Assembly: GCA_945952575.1 (NCBI GenBank)
Contig: CAMFIY010000021.1
Location: forward strand, 1-15,680
Direction of reading: 5' to 3'
From: an uncultured Leucobacter sp.
GTDB taxonomy: Bacteria > Actinomycetota > Actinomycetes > Actinomycetales > Microbacteriaceae
DNA length: 15,680 nucleotides
Shown here: one piece after another, positions 6,701 through 13,441 of the stretch
Layout of the letters: each line of letters begins with the position of its first letter
How positions within the stretch are numbered: position 1 is the first letter of the stretch
The notes under the pieces: model-generated
Databases searched by the model: none
Told to the model about the DNA's origin: nothing
What the model saw: only the letters and a program-made list of their open reading frames with translations
Program-made: the position numbers and the translations under genes

Positions 6701-9700
6701 GGCGTCGCCGCTCAGCGTGGCGGTGCGACCCGAGGGTGCGGTGCACTCGTCCCAGACCCGGTCTCCGCTCACGTCGAAGCCGTTGGTCACGGGCTGCCCC
6801 TCGACCACGCCGGGCACGAACATCATCTTGAAGGTGATGGTGTAGACCTGCCCGGGCGCCAGGTGGGTGCCCGCGGGGAAGGTGAACGCGATCGTGGGCG
6901 TGCTCGAGCCGAGATCCTCGGCCACCTGCACGGACGCGGGCGCGGTCGGCATCGGCGTCCCGGTGACCGGGTTGGTCCCGCTCAGCGCGTACGCGTAGCG
7001 TTCGGTGCCCTCGGCCGCGTCGGGGTCGAACTGCACCAGCGTGCCGAGCGTCGCGTTCCACGGCAGACGGTCGGTGATGACCGGATCCACGATGTCGCGA
7101 TCGCCGGTGTTCCTGATCGTCAGCGTGTAGTCGAATGGCGTCCCCGGGCTCTTCACGCCGATCGGATCCTTGTTCACCTGCACCGCGTTCTTCGCGTGAC
7201 GGTACGTGATCGTCGCATTCGCGCTGTCGGAGTCGGTGCCTCCCCAGATGCCGACGACGTCGGCGGCGACCGTGTTCGTCGTCACGCCCTTGACCGGCTC
7301 GCCCGGTGCGTTGGATCCACCGTCGTTCAGCGTCGACGGCACGGGACCGCCCGAGCGGAGGTCGAGTCGGCGCTTGATCACGACGGGCAGATTGACCTTG
7401 GGGGATTGCGGGTTCTCCCACTGCGCGTCGCCGACGCGGGTGAAGCGGATCCGGATGCCCTGCACGACGCTCGGATCGGCCGGGGCCCAGTTCTGCGCGG
7501 CGGTTGCGCTCAGCGGAGCCGTCCAGGCCGACCAGGTGCCGCCGCCGGGGAAGGATCCGCAGCCCGCCGTCGGATCGGCTCCGCCCGCCTCCCAGGCGTC
7601 GAAGTCGCGCCCGGTGCAGACGCTGAACTCGAGCTGGATCGGCTTGCCGGCCGGCGAGAAGGTCGGCAGACCGCTGAGGTTCGCCCCGATCCTCTGGAAG
7701 TCGTAGGCGTTCCAGAAGGTCGCCCGGTCGTCGGTCAGCACGAGGGACTTCGCCCGCTCGGTCCCGCCGGGCTGGCCGCTGAGGGTCATGGTGAGATCGC
7801 CCCGGCTCGGTTCGGTCTCGCTGGTGGGCGTGAACGTCTTCCCCGGGGTCACGGAGATGCTCTGCGCCTCGAGCCTCACCTGGGCCGACGCATCGTCGTT
7901 CAGCGACTCGTCGACGAAGTCGGTGCCGTCGTAGCGCTTGTCGGTGACGGTGCCGAGCACGGTGTTCTGCACCGGCGAGTTCGCCGTGGTCACGGGAGTG
8001 CCCGCGGTGCGCAGGTTCTGCCGCAGTTCGAGGTCGAACTGCACGGATCCGGTGCCGTTCTGCGCGCCCGAGGCGAGGCTGCCCGTATAGATCACGGAGT
8101 AGCCGGTCACGGCGCGCAGCTGACCCGCGGGCAGGGCCTGCAGCGAGGCCAGCGTGCCTGCGGCGGTCGTGCCGGTCACGGGGCCGGGTGCGCCGGCTCC
8201 CGTGAACTCGACGCGGATGCCCGTGGTGCCCTGCGGCGCCGTCAGCGACTGGAAGCCGACGAGGTCGAACGCCTCGAACGGCGAGCGGAGATCGCCCGGC
8301 ACCTGTGCGCCCGGCTCGTCGATCCGCAGCGAGTTCACCAGACCGGGGACGGCCTGGCCGTTCACGACTCCGCCGACGGTCTGGTTGGTCGCCGATGCGG
8401 TCACCCGGGTGGTCGGCGCGGCCTGCGTCGCCCAGTCCTGCGGGATGGCGACCGGGCCGCCGGCCCAGCTCTTCGCCGCGGAGACGCCGAGCTCGGTGTC
8501 GGTGATGGTGATGGTGTCGCTGTCGTCGCCGCGGTACTCGCGGGTGCCGTCGACGTACCCCTCGACGGAGCCTGTGTTGCGCACCTGGCTCGGGGTGCCG
8601 GTGTTGTAGAGCGGCCCTTCGACGACGGGTATGCTCGCGTTCGAGCGCAGCGTGTCGCGCAGCTGCAGGGTGAGCGGGATGGTCCGGTTGGTGCCGGTGG
8701 AGACTCCGGTGCCGGGCAGCGGCGCGTCGACCGTGGCGGGAGTCCTGCCGGGGCGCTCGGTGACGATGAAGCGCACGCCCTGCGTAGTGGCCCGCTCACC
8801 GGTCGTCAGCGTGATCGCGGGGATGCTCGTCCCCGCGCACGGTGCGGCCAGGGTGCAGGCGGAGGTGTCGACCCAGCCGGCGCCGTTGTAGAGCTGCACC
8901 CGCACCTGGTCGTAGGCGAAGGACGGATCGGCGATCGGGCCGATCACGGTCAGGTCGAACGAGTCGTACGCGCTGGCGGCGCCGAGCTGCGCCGGTGCGC
9001 CCGTCGCGGGATTCGTGCCGGGGTCGGCGATGATGATCTGGTCGATGCCCTGCACGCCGCCGGCCGACCAGTTCAGCTTGACCGAGGTGTTCTGGCGGGA
9101 GTGGCTGAATGCCAGGTCCGGATCCCATTCCTTGTCGATGCCGGGCCCGGTGCCGGTGCCGGTGGGCTTGAGCGTCACGTCCGGGCAGGGCGGAGTGACG
9201 GAGACGCGACCGGACTCGAGGTCCTCGGTGCTCGCCTCCGAGGCGGAGCAGTTCTCGACGACCGCGATCGGCGTGTCGTCCGAGGGGTCCGCATTGCTCC
9301 TGGGGATCGGATCCCCCGTCGTGCGCTCGGTCGCGCGGGTCGTGAAGGTGATGTTGGGTCGCAGCACCTGGCCGGGCACGAAGCCGTCGTCGGAGCGGTA
9401 GATGAAGCGGATACCGGTGATGGTCTCCTGCAGGTTCGCGGGAATCGGCGCGCTGAAGATGCCGTTGGCGCCGCCCGAGATGCTCCCCATACCGGAGATC
9501 GTGGTGAAGTTGCCCGCCGCGTCCCGGTATTGGATCTCGAGCGTCGCGTTCTGCGGGATCTGCGTGAGGGTGATCGCCGTCGCGTCGAAGTACTCGTACC
9601 ACGGCTCGACTCCGGTGGTCGCCGCGGGGTCGTCGATGATCACCTCGGTCGGGTTCGTCGTCGTCTTCGGGTACGGCGCGATGGTCGTCTTCAGCTGTGC

Positions 9701-11455
9701 GGTGGTGGTCTGGCCCGGCACCGACCAGAGCTCGTCGTGGGTGAGCGACTTCTCGGTGGTGATGGTGATCTGATCCGCGTAGATCGTGAGGTCGTCCTCG
9801 GCGGTGTCGGGTGCGGGATCCGGGGTGGGGCCGGGGGTCTCGCCGGTCACGGTGATCTCGTTCGTGCCGGTGACGATCCGCTGGCCCGGTTCGAGCTGGG
9901 TGGGAGCCCGAACGGTGAACGGCACGGTCGCCTCGGCGCCCTCGACGATCTCCGTGCCGGAGAAGGTGATGGAGAAGCCGGTGATCCGCTTGGCGGGGTC
10001 GGTGGGCGCCGGGAGCGCATCCGCCGTGGTACCCGAGACGGTCTCGCTCGTCTCGTCCGCGAAGTAGTACTTCACCGAGACGGATTCGGCGCCCTGCGGC
10101 CAGGAGACGTCGCCGAAGCCGCGGAAGGTGACTCCGCCGCCCGGGAACTCAGGGGCGAGCAGATTGTCCGCCGAGACGTCGGCGGGGTTGCTCGGCTCGT
10201 GGATCGTGAGCGTCGAGAGCGAGCGGGTGCCGGTGTTCCTGGCGCCGAGGGTGACGGTGCTCTCCGTGGTCTGGCCGGTGACCGCGATCTCGTTCGGGTC
10301 GAAGCTCTTCGACGCGCTCACCGAGGTGCTGGCGGGGCGCAGCACCACGTCGGCGACCTGCGTCGCCTTGGGCGAGTCGTCGGGGCCGCGACCGGTCTGC
10401 GCGGAGGCGACGTTGCTGAGCGTGGTGTTGCTCGTGATCGCTCCGGCGCTCGCCCGCTGCGAGAGCGCCATCTGCACGCTGGTCGCGGCGTTCGTCGGGA
10501 TCGCGGGGGTGGGCGCGGTGAACTCGATGCGGATGCCGCGGATGCTGTGCGGGTCGATGCCGGTGGGCAGCACGAGCGCGCCGCCGTTCGAGACGACGGG
10601 AGCAGAGCTCCAGTTGGTGCCGTCGGTCGTCACCGAGACGACGGCCTGGGTCGCGCCCTGCGGCCAGCTGACGCCGTCGAGGCTCTCGATCTGCAGGTAC
10701 TGCTGGAAGATGTTGGGGTTGGCGGTCGGATCCGCGGGATCCTGCACCACGAGCCGGTCGACCCGGTCGTTCGAGGTGTTGCTGCCGCCGAAGGTGAGCG
10801 AGATCGGGTCGCCGGGGTTCGCGAGCGCCGACTCGGGGTCGAACTTCTTCGTCGCCTTGGCATCCAGCACGAGCGCGACGTCGGCGGTGACGGCGGCCTC
10901 GTCCGTCGTCTTGGGCGCGTTGTCGGCGACCGTGCTCGCGGTGTTGGTGAAGATCTCGCCGTTGCGGGAATGATCGATCGGGCGCAGCTTCACGGGGATC
11001 GAGACGTTGGCGCCAGCGCTCAGGCCGACCTGGCCGCTGGGGAGCGTCAGCGGTTCCTTGAACTCGATGGTGACCGTCTGTCCGTTGACGGTGACATTGC
11101 TCGAGACGGAGCTGTTGATCGAGCCCTCGACGATCTCGAACTCCGCGGGGATCAGATCCGTCAGGGTGGCGTTGACACACTGATCGGTGATCTGGTCGCA
11201 GATGATCTCGAGGTTCCACTGGAACTCCTCGCCGATCTCGACCTCGGGGGCGTCCGGGAGGTCGTACTCGACGCCCCCGACGGTCACCGACTTGGTGACG
11301 CGGATGGACGCCGGATCCCAGTCGGCCGCCTGCGCCGGCGCCATCGCGGCACCGAGCATCCCCGCCGTCAGCGCTGCGGTCGTGACCGCGGAGATCCAGG
11401 ATCGCAATCCGCGACGGCTCCGTCGATCATTCGATGCTGACACGGCATGCTTCAT
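3749..11455 (-). CDS. Giant multidomain cell-wall surface protein (DUF5979-like repeats)
   Basis: A 2568-residue predicted adhesin or stalk protein. I prefer the ATG at 11455 to the in-frame GTG at 11482: GGGGGAT sits 8 nt upstream, and the N-terminus then reads as a normal signal peptide, with RRSRRGLRSW, a hydrophobic core, and AQA before ADW (cleavage after about residue 43). In order: a DUF11-like module (about 45-195), six degenerate modules of about 180-220 residues starting with Lys-aromatic motifs such as KSFDP, two DUF11-like modules (near 1425 and 1602), and six DUF5979-like domains (about 1844-2530). The tail is LVTTGG (2532-2537), a hydrophobic helix, and QRRRNRA. This is a sortase-type layout with Val in place of the usual Pro. 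Sortase and ligand are not in the window. The DUF names are from memory. The upstream LuxR gene is the likely regulator. Function as an adhesin is inferred. Confidence 0.9.
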   Translation of the reverse strand: MKHAVSASNDRRSRRGLRSWISAVTTAALTAGMLGAAMAPAQAADWDPASIRVTKSVTVGGVEYDLPDAPEVEIGEEFQWNLEIICDQITDQCVNATLTDLIPAEFEIVEGSINSSVSSNVTVNGQTVTIEFKEPLTLPSGQVGLSAGANVSIPVKLRPIDHSRNGEIFTNTASTVADNAPKTTDEAAVTADVALVLDAKATKKFDPESALANPGDPISLTFGGSNTSNDRVDRLVVQDPADPTANPNIFQQYLQIESLDGVSWPQGATQAVVSVTTDGTNWSSAPVVSNGGALVLPTGIDPHSIRGIRIEFTAPTPAIPTNAATSVQMALSQRASAGAITSNTTLSNVASAQTGRGPDDSPKATQVADVVLRPASTSVSASKSFDPNEIAVTGQTTESTVTLGARNTGTRSLSTLTIHEPSNPADVSADNLLAPEFPGGGVTFRGFGDVSWPQGAESVSVKYYFADETSETVSGTTADALPAPTDPAKRITGFSITFSGTEIVEGAEATVPFTVRAPTQLEPGQRIVTGTNEITVTGETPGPTPDPAPDTAEDDLTIYADQITITTEKSLTHDELWSVPGQTTTAQLKTTIAPYPKTTTNPTEVIIDDPAATTGVEPWYEYFDATAITLTQIPQNATLEIQYRDAAGNFTTISGMGSISGGANGIFSAPIPANLQETITGIRFIYRSDDGFVPGQVLRPNITFTTRATERTTGDPIPRSNADPSDDTPIAVVENCSASEASTEDLESGRVSVTPPCPDVTLKPTGTGTGPGIDKEWDPDLAFSHSRQNTSVKLNWSAGGVQGIDQIIIADPGTNPATGAPAQLGAASAYDSFDLTVIGPIADPSFAYDQVRVQLYNGAGWVDTSACTLAAPCAGTSIPAITLTTGERATTQGVRFIVTERPGRTPATVDAPLPGTGVSTGTNRTIPLTLQLRDTLRSNASIPVVEGPLYNTGTPSQVRNTGSVEGYVDGTREYRGDDSDTITITDTELGVSAAKSWAGGPVAIPQDWATQAAPTTRVTASATNQTVGGVVNGQAVPGLVNSLRIDEPGAQVPGDLRSPFEAFDLVGFQSLTAPQGTTGIRVEFTGAGAPGPVTGTTAAGTLASLQALPAGQLRAVTGYSVIYTGSLASGAQNGTGSVQFDLELRQNLRTAGTPVTTANSPVQNTVLGTVTDKRYDGTDFVDESLNDDASAQVRLEAQSISVTPGKTFTPTSETEPSRGDLTMTLSGQPGGTERAKSLVLTDDRATFWNAYDFQRIGANLSGLPTFSPAGKPIQLEFSVCTGRDFDAWEAGGADPTAGCGSFPGGGTWSAWTAPLSATAAQNWAPADPSVVQGIRIRFTRVGDAQWENPQSPKVNLPVVIKRRLDLRSGGPVPSTLNDGGSNAPGEPVKGVTTNTVAADVVGIWGGTDSDSANATITYRHAKNAVQVNKDPIGVKSPGTPFDYTLTIRNTGDRDIVDPVITDRLPWNATLGTLVQFDPDAAEGTERYAYALSGTNPVTGTPMPTAPASVQVAEDLGSSTPTIAFTFPAGTHLAPGQVYTITFKMMFVPGVVEGQPVTNGFDVSGDRVWDECTAPSGRTATLSGDATKCYTEARVTPQRLPSIRAVKSVRAIGETAGTYNDHGFVDATACTGKVDGDDFAFQPCVPRTKPGQTEEWRLSVTNNGTTPMTRIAVADLLPTPGDSTLIAGFDRKSQWTPALTDDLPWLTGYAAGVLKTYATTAPKSQICMAVVNNPNDANIANCTGTTAAEAGTKFVPFTAAGLDHAEVTALLFVVEPPTGQQIAPGERLDLHFNTKTGPYSQQTTAADPKAVNSLTVSARYSDGGTIRTLNARDQSNVGIALITGSVRIAKTVTGPGAGFVPTGQTFSGSLECTSQGVQIPSRPFTVVVGTPTQIDYLPAGAVCTVTETAASGQTSYTVSAPVTVPDSRDIAATVPTLAITNTYELTQLRVTKTVQTDAEQIPSGFAFTVSCTFLGQTVPLAPGDASFTLDDGGVHVITGLPVNATCVVTETDAHGADSTQVEAESIDSAGDPWGAVVEAGDTATITGLAPVTGSNEVAFTNVFGAQAALRVEKDLVGGAADIAESKSFDIDVVCTFDGETLLDTTITLNRGNGWGETLPSLVAGAECTITEPDLNGADAVIITPNDGTDATVGVVTIPDDATEPVLIEVTNRFLAGSLEVTKAVTGDGAALYGTGDFTLTLACTLGGDPVRVIGGADRTVSAQNPTASYTGLPSGAECTLTETGAAGATESRMRLVGGPWVAAGDPGTSFTVQVDPSQASDADQEQTAIEVENRFDLAEVSVTKRVQSDAVDASGNPIGYGPFEVELTCTFEGAAVTVTDAVQSIADGGTATWTGLPAGGRCAINETATGDADSIWFEQPGTGAGSVRTDGSTLTLAPLVPLGGNAGNTADLVNRFDSTALTIVKVLDGDDADAASGKTFAVELVCTLTDASHTAGVEVWNGTLKLSASNGWKAVVPALATGAECNAVETRTGGADRTEMRIDGARIGGAQAGFTADATSITLSVVNTFRKDLVTTGGTVMLGALGGLALMALIGGAALMIAQRRRNRA
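3878..5911 (-). repeat. Six tandem DUF5979-like domains with conserved Lys/Glu/Asn and paired Cys
   Basis: The C-terminal third of the surface protein is six copies of a ~100-115-residue domain. Each begins with a strand such as RVTKTV and ends with one such as VTNRF. The Lys/Asn pairs (numbered from the ATG at 11455) are 1849/1940, 1951/2060, 2072/2170, 2181/2292, 2303/2413 and 2424/2526. Each copy also has a Cys in a CT motif (CTFxG or similar) and a second Cys a few residues before a conserved Glu (for example CTVTET). Sequences are otherwise strongly diverged, so these are old duplications rather than recent copies, and no long DNA repeats are evident. Confidence 0.85.
7171..10865 (-). 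repeat. Six degenerate ~200-residue modules in the N-terminal half of the surface protein
   Basis: Starts are recognisable near residues 203 (TKKFDPES), 384 (SKSFDPNE), 569 (TEKSLTHDE), 775 (DKEWDPDL), 994 (AAKSWAGG) and 1205 (PGKTFTPT). Each continues with strands ending in N, then a D(D/E)P-type motif, a stretch like VSWPQGA or TAPQGT, a line like RGIRIEFT or TGIRFIYR, and closes before the next Lys motif. The regular spacing of 181-224 residues supports an internal duplication. The boundaries are approximate and the fold is not recognised with certainty; beta-sandwich is inferred from the alternating hydrophobic pattern. Confidence 0.55.
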
Positions 11456-11460
11456 ACGGC

Positions 11461-11530
11461 TATCCCCCAGTTGGCGCAGCACGGCGAAAGCCCGACCCCC
11501 GGGCCCCGCCTATCGGTGCTGCAATTCCCC
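11461..11530 (-). promoter_or_regulatory. RBS-proximal leader of the surface-protein gene, with hairpin
   Basis: In the minus sense the leader reads GGGGAATTGCAGCACC, then a GC-rich loop, then GTGCTGC, then CAACTGGGGGAT and the ATG. GCAGCAC (516-522 of 11.5 kb, i.e. 11516-11522) and GTGCTGC (11476-11482) form a 7-bp stem that can be extended by GGCG/CGCC. The Shine-Dalgarno GGGGGAT lies just outside the stem. Similar blocks occur in the same order in the leader of the adjacent LuxR gene. Confidence 0.45.
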
Positions 11531-11534
11531 ATCG

Positions 11535-11654
11535 AGGCCTTCGATCGCCGCGGATCGGGCTTCCCGTGCGCACGCGAGTTACGTCTGGGGGGACGCCTGC
11601 TGACAGGCGACGCGAGCACCGGGGAAGTCCGAGGCCACGTGCGATCGAAAGCCT
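11535..11654 (-). ncRNA. Candidate structured 5' UTR element of the surface-protein gene
   Basis: An extended imperfect hairpin can be drawn by hand: 11535-11548 with 11641-11654 (14 pairs), 11551-11554 with 11628-11631, 11560-11565 with 11622-11627, 11566-11569 with 11616-11619, 11573-11576 with 11611-11614, and apical stem 11594-11599 with 11604-11609 closed by a tetraloop. That is about 38 pairs in order. The single irregular pair of the outer stem is G-U in the minus-strand RNA but A-C in the plus sense, which fits transcription toward the surface-protein gene. I do not recognise it as a known riboswitch class. No covariation evidence is available. Confidence 0.45.
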
Positions 11655-11662
11655 CCCAATCG

Positions 11663-11668
11663 ACGCTA
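11663..11668 (-). promoter_or_regulatory. Putative -10 element of the surface-protein gene
   Basis: TAGCGT on the minus strand fits TAnnnT. Transcription would begin near 11656, immediately before the outer stem of the structured leader, giving a 5' UTR of about 200 nt. The -35 region (near 11686-11692) has no consensus match, as expected if an activator is needed. Confidence 0.35.
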
Positions 11669-11699
11669 GTTCTCGGGGGTCTCCCGCGCAGCAGCGGCA

Positions 11700-11718
11700 G
11701 GGTGATTTGCGGGGTGAT
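11700..11718. promoter_or_regulatory. Tandem gggtgat direct repeats, candidate activator site
   Basis: Two identical 7-mers (11700-11706 and 11712-11718) are separated by 5 nt, a 12-bp period. They lie about 44-62 bp upstream of the inferred start site at 11656 and 28 bp after the stop codon of the LuxR gene. The core gggtga agrees with the degenerate box GGRKGA that I recall for MalT, a LuxR-type activator that binds direct repeats. Binding by the neighbouring regulator is inferred. Confidence 0.4.
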
Positions 11719-11745
11719 ATTCCCCCCGGCGCCCGGCCCGGTCGC

Positions 11746-13335
11746 TCAGACGAGCCCCCGACGCTCCGCCTCGAGGATCGCCTCGGCCCGCGAGGTCGCG
11801 CCGACCTTGCGATAGATCGCACGCAGATGGGCCTTCAGCGTATTGATCGAGATGAACTCGTCCTCCGCGATCCGCGCGCGCGACCGGCCGGTGGCGAGAG
11901 CGCGGAGCAGACCGAGCTCCCGCTCCGTCAGCGCCTCGGCACGGTGCTCGAAGATGCTCGGCAGGCCGCCGGGGTCCGGTTCGGTCCTCGGCCATCCGTC
12001 GATGCGCTCCTCGGCGAACCGTCGCACCTCCGGGGAGAAGCTCAAGCGCTCGCCGTCGCGGATGCCGCCCGGGGAGCTGACCGCGTGCGCGAGCACCGTG
12101 AGGCACTCCCCCTCGTCCCCGAGCGCGAGGAAGGCCTGAGCGGAGGTCGTCAATCGCCAGAGGTCGAGATTGCGCAGATACCTGGTCTGCTCGCGCAGCC
12201 GGCCCAGGGGCTCGATCGCGGCGCGGGGGTTTCCGGAGGCGATGTCGATCAGCGCGACGAGCAGGACGACGATCGGCAGGGCAGCGTCGGCACGCGCGAT
12301 GGCGGCGCGCGCCGCGCCGAGATCCCCGCTCTCCAACGCGGCCATGGTCTCGATGCAGGGCAGCGCGCTGCCCGTGAACCCGTCGCCCTCGATCGCCGGG
12401 AAGGGGAACCGCACGATGGTCTCGCGCCAGAAATCCGCCCGGCGCCACTCCCCCGCAGCACGCAGACTGCGGTACATCGCGATCGCGTGGAACGGCCACA
12501 TCTCGGTCACCTCAGTCGGAGGGGAGGTCTCGAGCCGGTCCACCGCGGCGGCGCCGGAGTCTCCGCTCTCCAGCACCGCCACCGCGAGTTCGCGCCACGC
12601 ATCCGTTTCGCGCTCGACCCAGCTCTCCGTCCGAGCCACCCGATCGGCGCGCTCGACCAGGGTGGCCGCACGGAGCTGGTCGCCGTAGAGCGCCTCGAGG
12701 GCCGCCGCCTTCGCGAAGGCGTTGCGCACCAGGAAGACGAGCGCCGGGGACGCCGGGTACATCTGCACCTGCGTGAAACCGCGGAGCGCCTCGGGGAAGT
12801 CGCCGGCGAGCATCGCGGTGGTCGCGTGCTGCACCATGATCGACAGGCCCCAGCCAGCTGAACCATCGGTGAGCGCCGGGATCCTCGCGTACCGCTCATT
12901 CAGGACCGTCGATACGCGGAGCGCCTCGACGACCCGCCCTTGGGCGCGCAGGGCCACCATGCTGCGGATCAGTTCGATGGATGCCAGCCCGGCGAGCTCC
13001 GCGTCGCTCGACTTCTCCGGCACCGCCGGGGCGTACTCCGGGTCGCCGAATGCGATGAGCGCCGAGATCAGCTCGATGCCCTCGTTCCCGAGGGTGTCTC
13101 GGTTCGCCAGCACCGAAAGGATCTCGGTGAGCTTCTCCCGCTTGAATCCGCACCAGGCGATGATCGGGTTGCGCCCGAGAAGCTCGGCCGCGAGTTCGTG
13201 GTCGCCGGTGCCGAAGGCGCGCTCTATCGGCCCGGTGATCCTGCCGATGGCGGTCTGATCGCTCGCCCGTCTCCCGGGCGGTGCCTCCCGCATCGCACCC
13301 GGTTCCGAAACAAACCCCCGCATACGCTTCCCCAT
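11746..13335 (-). CDS. LuxR-type transcriptional regulator with helical-repeat N-terminal region
   Basis: A 529-residue cytoplasmic regulator. The last ~62 residues (468-529) are a LuxR helix-turn-helix: LTERELGLLRALATGRS, then NTLKAHLRAIYRKVGATSR. Residues ~25-460 are Ala/Leu/Glu-rich helix after helix, reading like the TPR-like region of MalT/LAL proteins (for example AGDFPEALRGF, ALESGDLGAARAAIARADA). There is no receiver Asp and no Walker A motif, so it is neither a response regulator nor a full-length LAL activator (~900 residues). The ATG at 13335 has GGGGAA 8 nt upstream; a second ATG four codons in (13323) is possible. It lies directly upstream of the surface-protein gene on the same strand, with no clear terminator between, so read-through is possible. 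The signal it senses is unknown. Control of the neighbour is inferred from position and the repeats at 11700-11718. Confidence 0.88.
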   Translation of the reverse strand: MGKRMRGFVSEPGAMREAPPGRRASDQTAIGRITGPIERAFGTGDHELAAELLGRNPIIAWCGFKREKLTEILSVLANRDTLGNEGIELISALIAFGDPEYAPAVPEKSSDAELAGLASIELIRSMVALRAQGRVVEALRVSTVLNERYARIPALTDGSAGWGLSIMVQHATTAMLAGDFPEALRGFTQVQMYPASPALVFLVRNAFAKAAALEALYGDQLRAATLVERADRVARTESWVERETDAWRELAVAVLESGDSGAAAVDRLETSPPTEVTEMWPFHAIAMYRSLRAAGEWRRADFWRETIVRFPFPAIEGDGFTGSALPCIETMAALESGDLGAARAAIARADAALPIVVLLVALIDIASGNPRAAIEPLGRLREQTRYLRNLDLWRLTTSAQAFLALGDEGECLTVLAHAVSSPGGIRDGERLSFSPEVRRFAEERIDGWPRTEPDPGGLPSIFEHRAEALTERELGLLRALATGRSRARIAEDEFISINTLKAHLRAIYRKVGATSRAEAILEAERRGLV

Positions 13336-13344
13336 CGGCCGAGT

Positions 13345-13378
13345 TCCCCAACTTGCACCGCGCAGTGCTGAATCCCCC
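13345..13378 (-). promoter_or_regulatory. Leader blocks of the LuxR gene shared with the surface-protein gene
   Basis: In the minus sense this reads GGGGGATTCAGCAC, TGCGCG, GTGC, AAGTTGGGGA, then the start codon. The order GGGGrATT, CAGCAC, GTGC, CAAsT, GGGGA, ATG is the same as in the surface-protein leader (11461-11530), where the loop is longer. GCAC/GTGC can form a short hairpin ahead of the ribosome-binding site. Chance similarity is possible in GC-rich DNA. Confidence 0.35.
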
Positions 13379-13385
13379 GGTCTCG

Positions 13386-13435
13386 AGCGTACCCGAGAGA
13401 CCGTGCCTCGCGGGCCGGACGCGAGGAGCTACGCT
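13386..13435. promoter_or_regulatory. Divergent promoter region with inverted repeat
   Basis: Two TACGCT hexamers face away from each other: minus strand at 13386-13391 toward the LuxR gene, and plus strand at 13430-13435 toward the gene at 13442. Between them is a perfect inverted repeat, cctcgcg (13406-13412) and cgcgagg (13420-13426), with a 7-nt spacer. The plus-strand -10 ends 6 nt before the ATG at 13442, so that gene would have a leaderless transcript. No consensus -35 is seen on either strand. The inverted repeat could be an operator. Confidence 0.45.
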
Positions 13436-13441
13436 GGACCG

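Noticed and set aside
4100..11440. A 2446-codon plus-strand open frame opposite the giant surface-protein gene
   Set aside because: It is the antisense shadow of a gene with GC-rich third positions. Its translation is rich in Arg, Gly, His and Asp with no signal, domains or repeats of its own, while the minus strand has a signal peptide, ordered domains and an anchor.
11535..11654. Terminal inverted repeats of a small transposable element (MITE)
   Set aside because: No target-site duplication is seen flanking the arms, the complementarity continues inward through several stems, and the G-U pair favours an RNA structure. It remains possible if copies exist elsewhere.
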